Shown here: in pieces, positions 1 to 11,705 of the stretch
How positions within the stretch are numbered: the stretch's first letter is position 1
Layout: every line of letters begins with the position of its first letter
Source: Corticium candelabrum
Lineage: Eukaryota; Porifera; Homoscleromorpha; Homosclerophorida; Plakinidae
Assembly: GCF_963422355.1 (NCBI RefSeq)
Contig: NC_085090.1
Location: 3,998,512-4,062,511, forward strand
Length of the DNA: 64,000 nucleotides
Direction of reading: 5' to 3'
Position numbers and translations under genes: made by a program
Notes under the pieces: model-generated
Databases searched by the model: none
What the model was told of the DNA's origin: nothing
Seen by the model: only the letters and a program-made list of their open reading frames with translations

Positions 1-3000
1 TGAGCAGCACGACCGTCTGAGGGTAACTGCCTCCTCCAGTAAATTTGCACTCTTTTCGAGGTTTCCGCTTACTTCGAAGCAACAACCAAGATGAATAAGA
101 GCTAAAATGTAAAACAGGAGGTTATCAACTTTAGGCTTTACCTGCAGGCTTGCTACATAAAAACAACTATCAACAAATGTTCTCAAACATTTCGCAAAAT
201 TAATTAGAAAACATGCTGTCTTTCGTAGTATCCTAGCCTAAACTATCTTTCAAATCTATTTCTCTGTTTCAAGGTATCAAACACATTTAGGAAAGCACAT
301 CTCTCATGTCTATAATAAAAGATACGAATTTATCAAAAATGAACACATACTTACATGTAAAGTCAAACCTCATTCATGTCACTCAACAATCTAGTTTATC
401 TAGTCAACTTGAGGACTTTTGCATAAATATTTATGACTGTTAACTATCATGTAAGTACAATTGCTTTTCAATGTTCATTTCCTCTGACCGATTACGCAAA
501 TGATACATAACTGTATGTTGATTTTGCTTTCACAATATTGCTCTTGCTTTCAATTTTAGCTTTTATACTTGTAAAAGTCAATAGTTTAGTAAAACTTGAC
601 TGCAACACTTTCTTTCAACTACTTTTTCTGACTAATCTAATGCTTTCAGAAAACAAAATTATGTATACTTAGATCGATCTGTTTTCAATTAGTAGAAGTC
701 GTTTTGATATAGAAATCTAACCAGACGTGTACTTCAGAGCAAAAACAAAGAGAAATACCATATATGTTTTAAGTTGTTACCTTGGTGAACCCACTTAATT
801 GTCAAAGCCCACCATCTATCGCGTTATTCAAAAATGATTTAGGTATTCGATAATTGGCGTCCAAGTTAACATATTTTTGGTAAATAAAAATTATCAAATA
901 TAATAGAATGCCCATGCGATACTTACAGTAAAAATGAAGACAGCACGAGCTGTAATAATTCGTTCGATGTATTTAGGATGTTGAAAAGTAAATGGAATAA
1001 ACTGCGTACATGATGATAAAGGTACGCAATACTAACTTGTTGCAAGGATGTCGTCTCGCGTAGGCGAAGTACGTAGTTGTTGCAGCAATTGGTGAGATTT
1101 CTCATACCACACCATGGCTTCGTTGTGGTCATCTCGAGATTTAAAACAATAACCGATACCGTTCATATCTGTAATACATCACGTTGTTAGCAAAATGCTA
1201 AGCAAATCTAAAAAAATACAATACACTCTTGCTATATCACCATGACTGTAAAAATTTGCAAAATTTTTAATCTACATAAAACAGTGAGTAAGCAAAACTG
1301 TCTAAGCATTTACATAATCTGTCACAGGGATGTCTCATGTTCTATTTTACAACAACATTTATATCACCAGTTGGACATGATGGGCATTAAATTTAAAAAC
1401 TAGAAATTTAGCTTTCACAAATAATGCTCCACTCGGTTGAACGAGCAGAGTACGGACATGAAGTTGAAAACCTAACGGGACAGCTGCAGATGATACGAAT
1501 AGATTGAGTAGCAGACATCGTCAAATAGCTTCTGTGAGTAATCGGGTTCTACAGATCATTATGATATTAAGAGAATCTAGAAAACCGTACTTACACCACG
1601 CCAAATTACAATGTGATGACGGTAACGATACACTTGCAATATCAAACGCTTCTCTTGCCAATTTCATAGCTTCATCGTTTCTGTCAAGTAAATCGTACGT
1701 AGAGGAAAGATGAAGTATAGCTAGACGAACATGATAATATTACTAAATACATATTTATAATTATGATTATGCCTCAGTATTTCTTACCAAGTGCCAATTC
1801 GGGATGAAGAGATGAGTAGCAAGATCGTCTGATTGTGACTGCCTCCTCCATTAAACTCACACTTTTCTTAAGTTTCCCGCTGTCTATGTAGCAGATACCA
1901 AGATTCATGTGAGCTAACATAGAAAATATTCTGTCTCAATTTCCATATTTCAAATAATCACACATGTACAATACAAATATTAAAAATTGCTGCACATTTT
2001 ATGTACATACTCGTAGACATCTCCACTGGATTGCAGTTATTCAATTGGCTTCTGAACACGAGCGACTCCTCGTATGCCTTTATCGCCTCGTCGTATTTCC
2101 CCCCTTCTTGATATGCGTGAGCAAGGTTATGTAGCGCTAGAACCACAATCATATTAGTTAGTTTCGTGTAAAGCAATATAATGTACACTCTTTCATTTAA
2201 AGACTATTGCCTTTATTGTGATTGCCTTTTCTTTTAGCGAGTCTTTTGTTGATCACTGGTGCTCATTGATGTATAATATGCAATCTTAAGCGTTCCCTTT
2301 TGTTGTCATCAAGGAAAAGTATTATAATTCTTAAAATATTTGTGAACAGAAAGTTTTATTCAATCTTGAAGCAAGTGTTGCTTGTTAGTTTTTAGATAAA
2401 GAAATCCATATTCGTTGTGTACATGGCGAAATTACAAAACTTTTAAATTGCTGAGCGTAATTAGGAGTGCTATGATGTGTCAATTTTAGATATATTGCTT
2501 TTTAACGTAGTAAGTAATCTAAATCAATATAAAGACTGCTATTTTCTACACGTCCGTGTACCAGCCTAATGTACAATTCAAATGTTGATTTTGTCTGCTT
2601 CCAGCCAAGACGCAACGACTCATCTCAGTAATAGCTGCAATGGAGCAAACCGCTAATATAGTGATAATAGGCTCATTTAAGATAGCAAAGCAGAAAAGCA
2701 TGGGTTCATGTTGCCAAATGTGAGGTAATATCTTCTATACTCAAGACAAATCATAACTAAGTCTTTGGCATAGATGTCTTTAAACGATGAATTTGGACAC
2801 CACTGACTGCTAAACTTTATGAAACCATACTACATTATGACCATCTACAAACTTTGCTAGAACGTCTTTCTATTAGACAGACTAATTCACTCGCAAAAGC
2901 CTGACTTTCTATAGGACGTGTGCCCGTCTATCCACCTCACTCAAACATATGAAATTACATAAACAGATAATAATAAATATTTATAAGACTTACCATAAAA

Positions 3001-6000
3001 TAAAATTTGCACAAAACATAACTCTAGATATCGAGAACGGAGAATAGCACCACGTAGTCAAAATAGAGGAAAGATACATTAATATATGTAGCAGATAATA
3101 TATAGTGATGTACAATAGATGTACAAAGCATATCTGATTATGTAATTTGAGGATGTAAATCTAAATTATAAGTGACAGCGTAATCCGAATGACAATTTTG
3201 TAGTTTATAAAGTATGAAGCAAACTGTGCATTGACTCCAGTATCCCACCTCGTCTCGTCAACTCTACGTAACTCTGGCTGCCGACTGATTCTTCCACCGA
3301 CTAAGTATATACAAGGTATCTGCCGATACTACCGCAACTAAGAATCTGTCTCAACTCCTAGTGCCAACACAACGGCAAAAGTGGCTAAGAGTACGCTACA
3401 GAGAGGACCTTCCCGTCGCACCAGCCGCTTCAGCGGTTTTCGCCGTCCATCTCCCACTAGAACCTAAATATAAACCAATTGCCAAATCCTAGAAGTTGCA
3501 AGAGTAGTTGGAACACTACAGATGCAAAAGCAAGTTGCGAATATTGGACTAGCGCATCAATGGTGAAGTGTGACATTTTAATTACTAAGAAAATGAAATA
3601 GAACATATGAGCAGGAGCATACCACAAGCAATATGTGTACGAGCTGCTCCACCGGCATATTCTCGTGTCCATTCAATCTCTTTCCTCAAAAGCCTCTCTG
3701 CATCTTCCAAGTTCTTCATTTCCATGTAGCAACACCCTAAGCGGCTTAGAGCTGAAACAAGAATGTGATAACTTATCATTGAAAGTAGCACCAAACGAGC
3801 AAGATATATAATACAAAATAGAGCAAAGTAGCTGTTAAACCTGCATGATTGTGAATTTAACGTGTAAAAGGATGCATATTTATATTGTATCACATAAAAT
3901 AGAGCAATAGCTTCTGAGTGTGACTTATAGAAATATAAGTAAATTTAATATCACTGTCTGCCTAGTTGCGTTGTTGACCGTACAACGAGATGCAAATTGT
4001 TAAAAATGTATACCGTCATTTCTAGAATAAAAAATTTATATTCCATTACTATTCTAAACTATGTCACGCGTCACTTTCAGAAAAGCGCTGAGGTAGCACA
4101 GCAAGCAGTAGAGGCAACGATACAAATGTCCTGACAATACTCGAGATAGAACTCAACTCACAAATATGACACGAAAATACTCCATATTATAGTTGAACTA
4201 TACACATAACCGGGAACAAGCGTTCAGTCAAACAGATTCAGTCAAATGCAACCCATAAACCCTCCTTCTTCTCTATATTTAGAAATCACCTGTCGCACAA
4301 TGAGAGCTGATCGCGAACAAATACTTTCCATTGATGATAATATGCCTAATACATTGCAATTAATTTTTAATACTTTTTTCACTTCAAATTGTGGTCTGAC
4401 TTATCATAACCTATAGTTAGTCTCTTTCTGTCAACCGTTTGTCACAAAACAAAAGACGTTTCGTGAATATTATCAGGTTGCCGTGGGCATCCGAAATATG
4501 AGGTAGACACATATGTTTACATGTTAAAAGAAGGATCCACAGTTGCAAAGCGATTACAATTAGAAAACGAAATCGTCTAATTTGTCACTCCGCTGAAGTG
4601 CAAGTGACGCGTAGTAGTCTGATTCAGTATGGGGTACGACCCAACAGCAGTATTCGTCCACTAATATATTATTTAAACAATGTGAAATATCAAACGCATC
4701 CTATATACCCAGAAGTTCAAACCAAGAAACCGCGATTACGAAACGGCAGATGGAAAATAATGCAGCTGCAATATCTAGGCGTGAGTGACTACCAGTAGTT
4801 GTGAGTACCCATTCACTGATGCAGGTTGCAATGACTAGCGTTCACAAGCGCCGGAATATGAGAAATTCTCGGTCACCACTCTCAGCCACCAGTGGCTCGA
4901 AAGGCAATATATCCTAGGCACCAATGAATGCGGCTAGGCAAGAACGCCCCCCAAGCATTGAAATATAATTCTGCAAGTAGTCTCTGCACACAAGAAGTGT
5001 TTAAAGTATTCACTGATTTGGAAGACGATCCGAATACGTTGCAAGTCGAACTCGTTCATATCAGATAGTAAACAGCAGCATTCAAACTGTTGTGCGATTG
5101 GGAGTGACAGTATAATAGCACAGAAGAGCGCGAACAGAATGTGACTTTGACAATTGCCCGCCAGGTAATTAGCTAGAAACTTCAACTTCAAGAAATTTGC
5201 TCACTGTAAAGCAAGACGCGAAAGGGAATCTCTCTGGCCTTGGGAAGCAAATCATAACCTAGGCAAGAGTAGCTAGCGAGTAACTCACGCTGGAGAGCCA
5301 CTGACGCCTCTGACAATAGGTGTCAGACAGTATATGATTATCTTATTGTAGAACACAATAGAACAGTCAAATAGCCATAGTGACGCCACAGTTTGAGTTT
5401 GGCAGTTTAATATCAATTTTCAAGTATAAATAATAACATAATTACATGTTCTGCATGCAGACTGAGTGATATGACAATGTCCGACCCTAATCAAGGAAAG
5501 ATAGGCAATAGTTATTATCTTTGTACAGAACGACACTTTTACGTCATATCAGCGAACGTTTCTGCTGTGAATATCACCCGACGTGCCTACGAGTGTCGTA
5601 GTACCTAACGTGCTGCTTCCAAAATCGATAAGTACGAGGCGATCGAGAATCTCACAAAACCTTGATAGCCTTGTTTGGAAACAAATCCGTATACGAAGAA
5701 AACTCCTGCCCAGGATAGTTTGTAGCTAAAAATTGAATCAGTTAAGTCGGAGTAAACGTGCAGAATAATGAAACCAGTCTGAATAAATTGCGGTAAAACA
5801 AAAATGCATTTAAAAATTTATTTAACGGTTTTAGATGTTCAAACTAGGCAAACATAGCAAAGAAATTAGAAAACTTTAGAAATGCTATTCTAATCTTCAC
5901 TAGTGCTTCTGAGCCAGAATACGGAGGCATAAACGAGCATATGTATTGATACAGCCAGTCATCCTAGATAGTGATTATGCGTCAATATATAAAGATTAGA

Positions 6001-6660
6001 TTCAAGTGAAGAAAATTGACGCATTATTATTATAAATAGCATACACTTCTGTAAAATACAAAGAAACAAATATATAGTATGTGCAAGTGCATGTGCTGCC
6101 GTTTAGATAAAAAATTGTTTTCAAAATGTGCACTTACTCTACTCTCTGTGCCTTTTATAATCTTAATTTTTTGTCCAACACTGAATCGATAATAGTGGCA
6201 TTAGTCTAACATTTCCGCTTTCGATAATAATGTTTACGAGACTCTAGAACTACACATAGATGATAGACATTGTTACCATAACTGCTGTTACTTTTTCAGG
6301 GTTTCCCCCAGGAAGTCAAAATGACGTGGCGGTGACTGACGGTATTAGGAAGACGCCTATGTTCGCAACAGACGCTCGGATACACAAAGCATTGCTATTT
6401 AATATTATTGTTGATGACTTCAAACTAAGTGCTTGGATAATCTCACCATTATGTTGGGATGCTAGACACTGCTGCTCTTGGAATACAGCTAATTCATGCA
6501 TAAGAGAATCAGCATGTCGCGCAAGATCATCTTTACGGAGCGAGACACAATGTAGAAGATTAGAAATAGTGGACGAATTGCGTTCATTGCCGGGTGCTAA
6601 GCGTTGGCATAATTTACAAAACTTTTCTTTGCCATCAATTGTTGGATGCACCAACGGATA
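1..6660 (-). CDS. TPR-array gene, copy A (partial, runs off left edge)
   Basis: Kinesin-light-chain/NPHP3-like tetratricopeptide-repeat gene. Exons inferred from frame and splice sites: 3623-3751, 2011-2136, 1788-1913, 1595-1720, 1037-1168 and 101-1 (cut by the window edge). Most are exactly 126 bases (42 codons), begin and end in phase 1, and each encodes one TPR; examples are LHNLAHAYQEGGKYDEAI and MNLGICYIDSGKLKKSV. Two upstream blocks (about 4960-5096 and 6447-6660) are conserved in copy C and may be 5' exons. TPR arrays are protein-interaction scaffolds; here they may be the sensor end of the CARD-NB-ARC gene at 9249-11705, because intron phases match. A one-base deletion relative to copy C near 6598 may break the 5'-most exon. 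The stop lies outside the window. Confidence 0.75.
2155..3494. other. Intron segment present in copy A, absent in copy C
   Basis: Copy C runs directly from the intron sequence matching about 2154 to that matching about 3495, so copy A carries about 1.34 kb extra. The tetranucleotide AGTT occurs on both sides, compatible with a short target duplication. I see no terminal inverted repeats and no recognisable coding sequence inside. Insertion in A or deletion in C are both possible. Confidence 0.5.
4940..5096 (-). CDS. Conserved candidate exon of TPR copy A, function unknown
   Basis: The minus strand is open here and closely matches 63000-63159 in copy C, including the frame DMNEFD, RIRIVFQISEY and KHFLCAET. 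An acceptor (CACAACAG) precedes the right end. The left boundary is unclear, since a G-run differs between copies. The start phase (0) does not match the phase-1 TPR exons, so this may be a differently spliced 5' exon or a relic. I do not recognise the domain; it looks helical. Confidence 0.35.
5246..6001. other. Segment in copy A missing from copy C
   Basis: Copy C joins sequence matching about 5245 to sequence matching about 6002, so about 750 bases are extra in A (or deleted in C). Nothing coding or repetitive was recognised inside. Confidence 0.4.
6447..6660 (-). CDS. Conserved candidate 5' exon of TPR copy A (frameshifted)
   Basis: The minus strand encodes a helical, charged segment (NERNSSTISNLLHC, then LARHADSLMHELAVFQEQQ) ending at a GTGAGA donor in phase 1. 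The same exon is in copy C at 63773-63998, open throughout. Copy A reads GGGTGCTAAGCG where C reads GGGTGTTAAAGCG, a one-base difference that shifts the frame inside the exon. Either A is broken here or its exon starts downstream. No domain name can be given. Confidence 0.4.
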
Positions 6661-6724
6661 TTGTCTCTCCCAATTCGGATCATGCTGACCTTGTTTGTGC
6701 TTTGAAGACTTAGAGTTTCGCTAA

Positions 6725-7262
6725 GTTTACAATATGACACTGATGACGCCCGCGACGCAAGCGAAGACGACGAATAGGTGTCAAAATGCTGACGCTGACG
6801 CTGAACCATTTACAATAACATTTGATAAGCGTCAACGACGAGCCACTACGCGCATGCTCATCATAATCTTACACAAAAGTCTGTGATTTGGTTTTTATTT
6901 CCTGAGTTTCTCCCTCACCAATTTGTCGCTAAGACGCTTCCACAGTATTTGGCAACCTGCTGCTGGGAGCCCGGTTTTTTCGATACGTTTTTCCAGCGAA
7001 TTTCTTGCGCCATTTATTACTAAGCCACCGTGACTTGATTTGCCGCAAGAAGCCGTACCTACACGTATGCACTTTCGGTACGCTTCACTTCATAGTTTAC
7101 TTCGGTTATTTCACTTCAGGATTTGATCTCTGATTTATCGACGAAAGACACTTGCTTACTGTAGACGATACAGCACTTCCGGTTTGGACGCTAGAGTTGA
7201 ACTTGAATCAACTCTAGCGTTGGCGACGCTGACGACGCCGGCGACGCTGACGACGCTCGTGA
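6725..7262. repeat. GACGCTGACG-type subterminal repeats, relic transposon end
   Basis: At 6725 the sequence GTTTACAATATGACAC is the reverse complement of the right end of the foldback element at 8263. It is followed by iterated GACGCTGACGAC-like motifs at 6740-6810 and again at 7213-7262. This looks like the end of a second or nested member of the same family, so the outer limits could be 6725-8263. Confidence 0.5.
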
Positions 7263-7276
7263 CGCCAAGTGCAAGG

Positions 7277-8263
7277 GTTTACAATATGACGCCTGCCTAA
7301 CCTCATCCTCCCAGACCCGTGTAGCGCCGATACAAAATTGTCCTCCACGGGGTTGGGATGGTACCGCCTCTTCTCAATATATTGTGGTTGGTCCTAGGAC
7401 CAGCATTAGTGTTCAGTTTCATAAATGCATACCTTTCCAATTACGGCTGTATTACAAGAATGACGAAGACATGTCGCGCTAGAACATCGTGTCGCATCCT
7501 GCTGCACGGGTACCTTTGTGTTTACAGTAGGTACGGTTTTATCATTTGTGTGTTAGTAGGAAACGCGAACGGGACATTAGGAAGCACTTTCTTTTACTAT
7601 TTGTGCCGCGGACACGATCGGCATGTGTCTGATCGCCGTGAATCGGCTGCAAGTAGCTGCTAGTCGCGCGTGGAGCTTCAAAATCGCCATGAAAATTCGC
7701 GATGCGCGCATCCGCTGTAACACGATCGTCCGGATTCGATGCGACTTGCCGCGAAATCGCAACAAAACTTCGCCGTGAATTCTCCGCAAGACTCGGTGTA
7801 GTAGACGTGATCATGAAATCGTTGAGAATGCAGCTGGCTGGCTGGTGTAGATGTCGGAGCATCGGTTCGAATAAATGTCTCTACTAGGTGTCCTTACTGC
7901 CGTTGAAAGCCGCGGAATACAAACCACGACGTGTAGGGACGTGAGTTTACGTGAAGAGCGCACTACAAGTCGTCGTTTGTGCACAGTGTAGTCTTTGGTA
8001 GACAGCAGATATGCATGAGACGTCTTCGTTGATTACAGCGGTAATTGGAAAGGTATGCATTATGAGATTGAACACCAATGCTGGTCCTATATATAGGACC
8101 AACCGCAATATATTGAGAAGAGGCGGTACCATCCCAGACCCGTGGAGGACGAGTTTGTATCGGCGCTACACGTGTCCGGGAGGCCGAGGCTAACGCCTGT
8201 CTGAGCATCGTCGTTCGCGTCCTAGCCAGCGTCCTCAAGCGTCGCCAGTGTCATATTGTAAAC
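7277..8263. mobile_element. Foldback/MITE-like element with long inverted arms
   Basis: Two arms of roughly 200-280 bases are inverted copies of each other: 7277-7480 and the reverse complement of about 7990-8263. Both start GTTTACAATATGAC and share GTGTAGCGCCGATACAAA, CTCAATATATTG and GCATACCTTTCCAATTA. The right arm has about 40 bases extra near its tip. The centre (about 7480-7990) has no recognisable transposase, so this is probably non-autonomous. No clear target duplication was found. Confidence 0.75.
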
Positions 8264-9248
8264 ATAGCTTAAGGCGTACTGTCGTCTTGAGCGGTAGAGT
8301 CAGACTGTAACTTGTTGTTATCGACTTAAGGCAGAGCTTCTTTACGGCTTGACTTGAAATAGATTTCTTCCGACTCGTTACTTTTAACTTCTGTCTCTTC
8401 GGGACATGCTTTCTTTTACTTTCGCCCAATACGGGAAAGAAGAAAGTTATTTAACTTGCCACTTCTCTCGCGTAAATGAAACGTTTAGACGTCCTAAATT
8501 GTCCTAGAAAGTGGAAAAGGTAAGTGGATGACTACGAACTTGTTCTTCATTGACCAGCTCTCTAGCAACGACTTTCGAAGTCAATTAGAAGCAGATCTTC
8601 ATTTGCTTTTTTCGGGCGATTGTACTTGGTCACGTGGCTGGTATTTCTCAGCGCGGCGCAGCACAAAGCTACAACGCTTTACAGAGAACTCTGCCAATTG
8701 TTTGTTTTTCAGTTGTAAAACAATTAAAATATGCTAACAACAGCTTTTGGTAGAAACCTATATTTACAACTAAAAAGACAAGAAAGTCTGGTTTACGATG
8801 CAATCCGTTCAGCTCAACGATGACGGGACGGCACCAAAACAGCAGACGTGCCGTGTTGCGCCATCCTTCTCATTTCACTATTCAAGCAGTGTCTCACTAT
8901 CACGCGTATTAATCCGAGCGACAAAATTGATATCAATTAAAACACTAATTGATATCAATCAAAACTTATTGGCCTGACACGTATAACTTCCGCTGAAAAA
9001 GCAGCAAAACCACTCGGATAAAACAGAAGCCAATCAACACAACGCGGCATGGCCAGAAACCACGTTTGGTGTTGGCATGTTAGGAATACCCGAAACGCAG
9101 TTGTTGTCACGCGGCACCGCTTGCCTTGGGCTGCGCGGCGTGCATGGTGACAGGCCATTATCGTGTTAAGCAGAATAGGAAAAATTCATTCATTTGTAAA
9201 AATACATTCACTAATTACTTACACACTCTTATATCAATATCGTCTTAC
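8264..9248. other. No recognised gene
   Basis: Short open frames only, including a lysine-rich minus-strand stretch (8235-8429) of doubtful reality. The heptadecamer AATTGATATCAATTAAA-like motif is repeated in direct orientation near 8928 and 8947. If the CARD-NB-ARC gene continues leftwards, this is intron. Confidence 0.5.
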
Positions 9249-11705
9249 CCACACCATATGACGTTTCATCAGAATTGTCGAAGCCAAATGCTTGCAATAC
9301 TTGTACGGCTTCTTCAAAGTATGGCTTCGATGAGTCAGGTCTACTCATTAGATCGTAAGCATCACCAACAGAAATCAGACCTGAAATATCAAAATGCAAA
9401 ACTAAACTGCAATTAAGGGTAAAATTGCAATCACTTTCGCTCAATTCAAGAACTTCGTCTTTAGTGCGAGTCCCGATTTGACGACGAATTTGCAACAAGT
9501 TTTCTGCTAAATGCTTGGCTGTTGTAATGTCGTAGAGATATGTTGCCAACCAACAGGAAAACTTCAAAAGCTTTAGACATTCTTGCTTTATACATTTCAA
9601 CTTCAAGATGTGATCGCAAACTCTGTAAACGTGTGGAGTCAACGCAATCAACTTGCTGTTGTTGAGGTTGCGTTGTATGGATCCATCGGACTCTGGTAAC
9701 GTGTCTTGAATACATTTTGTCAAACAAAGGAGAGAAGACAGTAGTTTGTTTCTTCTCTTCGTGTGGCCTATAACAGACCGCTGAACGAGCGCATGAATGT
9801 CACACGTCTGTTCCTCGTCATTGAATGTGAGCAGAGAAAACTCGTGTGACAACAAATACAAAGAGCTTTCAAACTCATTTTCTCCAAACCTTGACTCTCC
9901 ATCGCACAATACAGCTGCACGAATAACATCAGTGGGAACAGCGCTCGTGTCCATCAAAGAAGCAAAACGAAGAATTTTGTCTGCAACTTGAGACCTGCTT
10001 GCGACTTCTGCTAGATCGAGATCCCAATGCATTGGCGCTTCCTCGTCGACCCTTAATCTGTCTTGCATTTTCCTCAGCTTCTCTTCATCACTCCTACAAA
10101 AGTTACACGATTTGATCAATGAGGAGATTTCGGCAGTTAAAATTTGATCGATTCGAGAAACACCCAAACTCGTCAGTTCCTTCTTCAGATGCAGCAGACC
10201 ATTGCCATGTAATATGTCATTGAAATTATCCTCTAGATACAGCACCATTTCTTTCTTCAATGACAGCGTTTCCTTTATCTTTCTAAAAGTAACCCCTGTC
10301 TTCTTCATCAATGTTGCAACACGTCGAATGGCCAGAGGCAATAGCTTTACTTGTCCATCGTTCACTATACTTCTGATCTCATCCAAATCAAATTCTGACA
10401 TACTGCCGTCTTCGTTGTATTTTCCAGCCCAACGGCGAAAACAGTCGACGGCGGCGTCTTCATCCAACTCCGGTAGTTGAATCACCTTGCCTTCTTGCAT
10501 CAACGCGTGATCTCTGCATCTCGTCGTAATGATAACGTGAATTTTTATGCTGCACGAGGGAACTACGTGTTGAACGACGTTCAAATCATCACTGCTGTCG
10601 TAGATCAACAAAACATTGCCGTCACGTAAAATAAGGAGATCTAGGAAGCGCGCCTTCATTTCTTCCAATGATTTACTTGCGACTTCGTCTTTCTCCGAAC
10701 TTAAAAGACAGATCTATTGCAAATGCAAGTTTCTAAAAATAAATACAGAATTTAATTGCAATTTATCTTACAAATTTGTAAATCAATTGTCGTATGGATG
10801 CATTCGTTCTCGAGCTGATAAAGAACGCTCCTCCATCGTACGTCTTTCTGTAAAGCCTTGCATAGTAGGCTGCTAAGCATGATTTACCAGCCCCACCTTG
10901 AGCACAAATGCACTAAAACAAAGAAAGTAGAATTGGCGATACACCATATGGAGAAGTTAAGAAACACTCATCGATGGTATTTACCATCAATCGAAAATCC
11001 CTGATGTTTATCAATTCTGCATTTTCATGATCTTTACTCCAAAAGAATTGGGACATGTCAGTGACAATTTTGTCTCGACCACAAAAATGAGGGAAATTTC
11101 TCATTTCTACTTCCACAGAAAAATGTCCTGCTTTGTCAGACACAATATAGCTAATTGGTTAAAACAATGAAATAAATTGTAGAACCTTTCTGCCTAGGCT
11201 TTTCCTTGTCCAACAAAGATTTTTCTTGTGAGGGAAGCCGACGAGACCTTGCCGCCTTTAATAACTCCGCAATAATTTCTATATATTGCAATTAAACTAA
11301 TAGATTTAAAACAGAAAAGATTTTGTACCTCTGGGATCTCTGTTCTGTAGATCTGCATGCAATAGATAGAAATATTATCAACGTTTAGAATAATATATTT
11401 ATTGTTTGATAACCTGGATGTCTGTCCGGTTGTATAAGATGTAATATTTGATCATATCCGCCAGCTTCTGACAAAGTATCGCAAAACTTGTGAAACTCCT
11501 TGTTGCAATAATAAGGTAAGATTTCACTCAATAGATACCGAGCTCTTTCGACGTCCCCATTCATTTGCTTCATTTTATCAAATTCTTCCAATCTCACTTG
11601 GTCCGTACTCAGCAGTTTATCAAGAATGGGTTCGACTGGTAGAACTTGCACCAAACGAGAGAATAGAGGACGAATACATTGATCCCATGAATAGTCTGGT
11701 GGTCT
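9249..11705 (-). CDS. CARD - NB-ARC - TPR protein (APAF1/NLR-like)
   Basis: STAND-type NTPase of the APAF1 class, a likely cytosolic sensor or scaffold in apoptosis or innate immunity. Exons by splice consensus and frame: about 11412-11705, small exons about 11187-11345, 10985-11152, 10772-10912, 9435-10713 and 9249-9380. The first visible exon encodes a CARD-like death fold (ILDKLLSTDQVRLEEF, RARYLLSEILPYY, FCDTLSEAGGYDQIL). Next come FCGRDKIV, the P-loop GGAGKS (exon 10772-10912), Walker B LLIYDSSDD, the RNBS-B-like VIITTRCRDHAL, a winged-helix region and an MHD-like IHALVQ. The last exon is TPR-like and ends in a GTAAGA donor, so the protein continues. Introns of about 54 and 58 bases flank the NB-ARC exons. 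The start codon is upstream of 11705 and not located. The NB-ARC region is open with no lesion seen. Confidence 0.85.

Noticed and set aside
6260..6688. 142-codon plus-strand open frame
   Set aside because: It is antisense to the conserved minus-strand exon; the same shadow occurs in copy C at 63586-63939.
8235..8429. Lysine-rich minus-strand frame as a possible nuclear protein
   Set aside because: Short, runs into the foldback arm, and lacks splice sites that would join it to the neighbouring gene.
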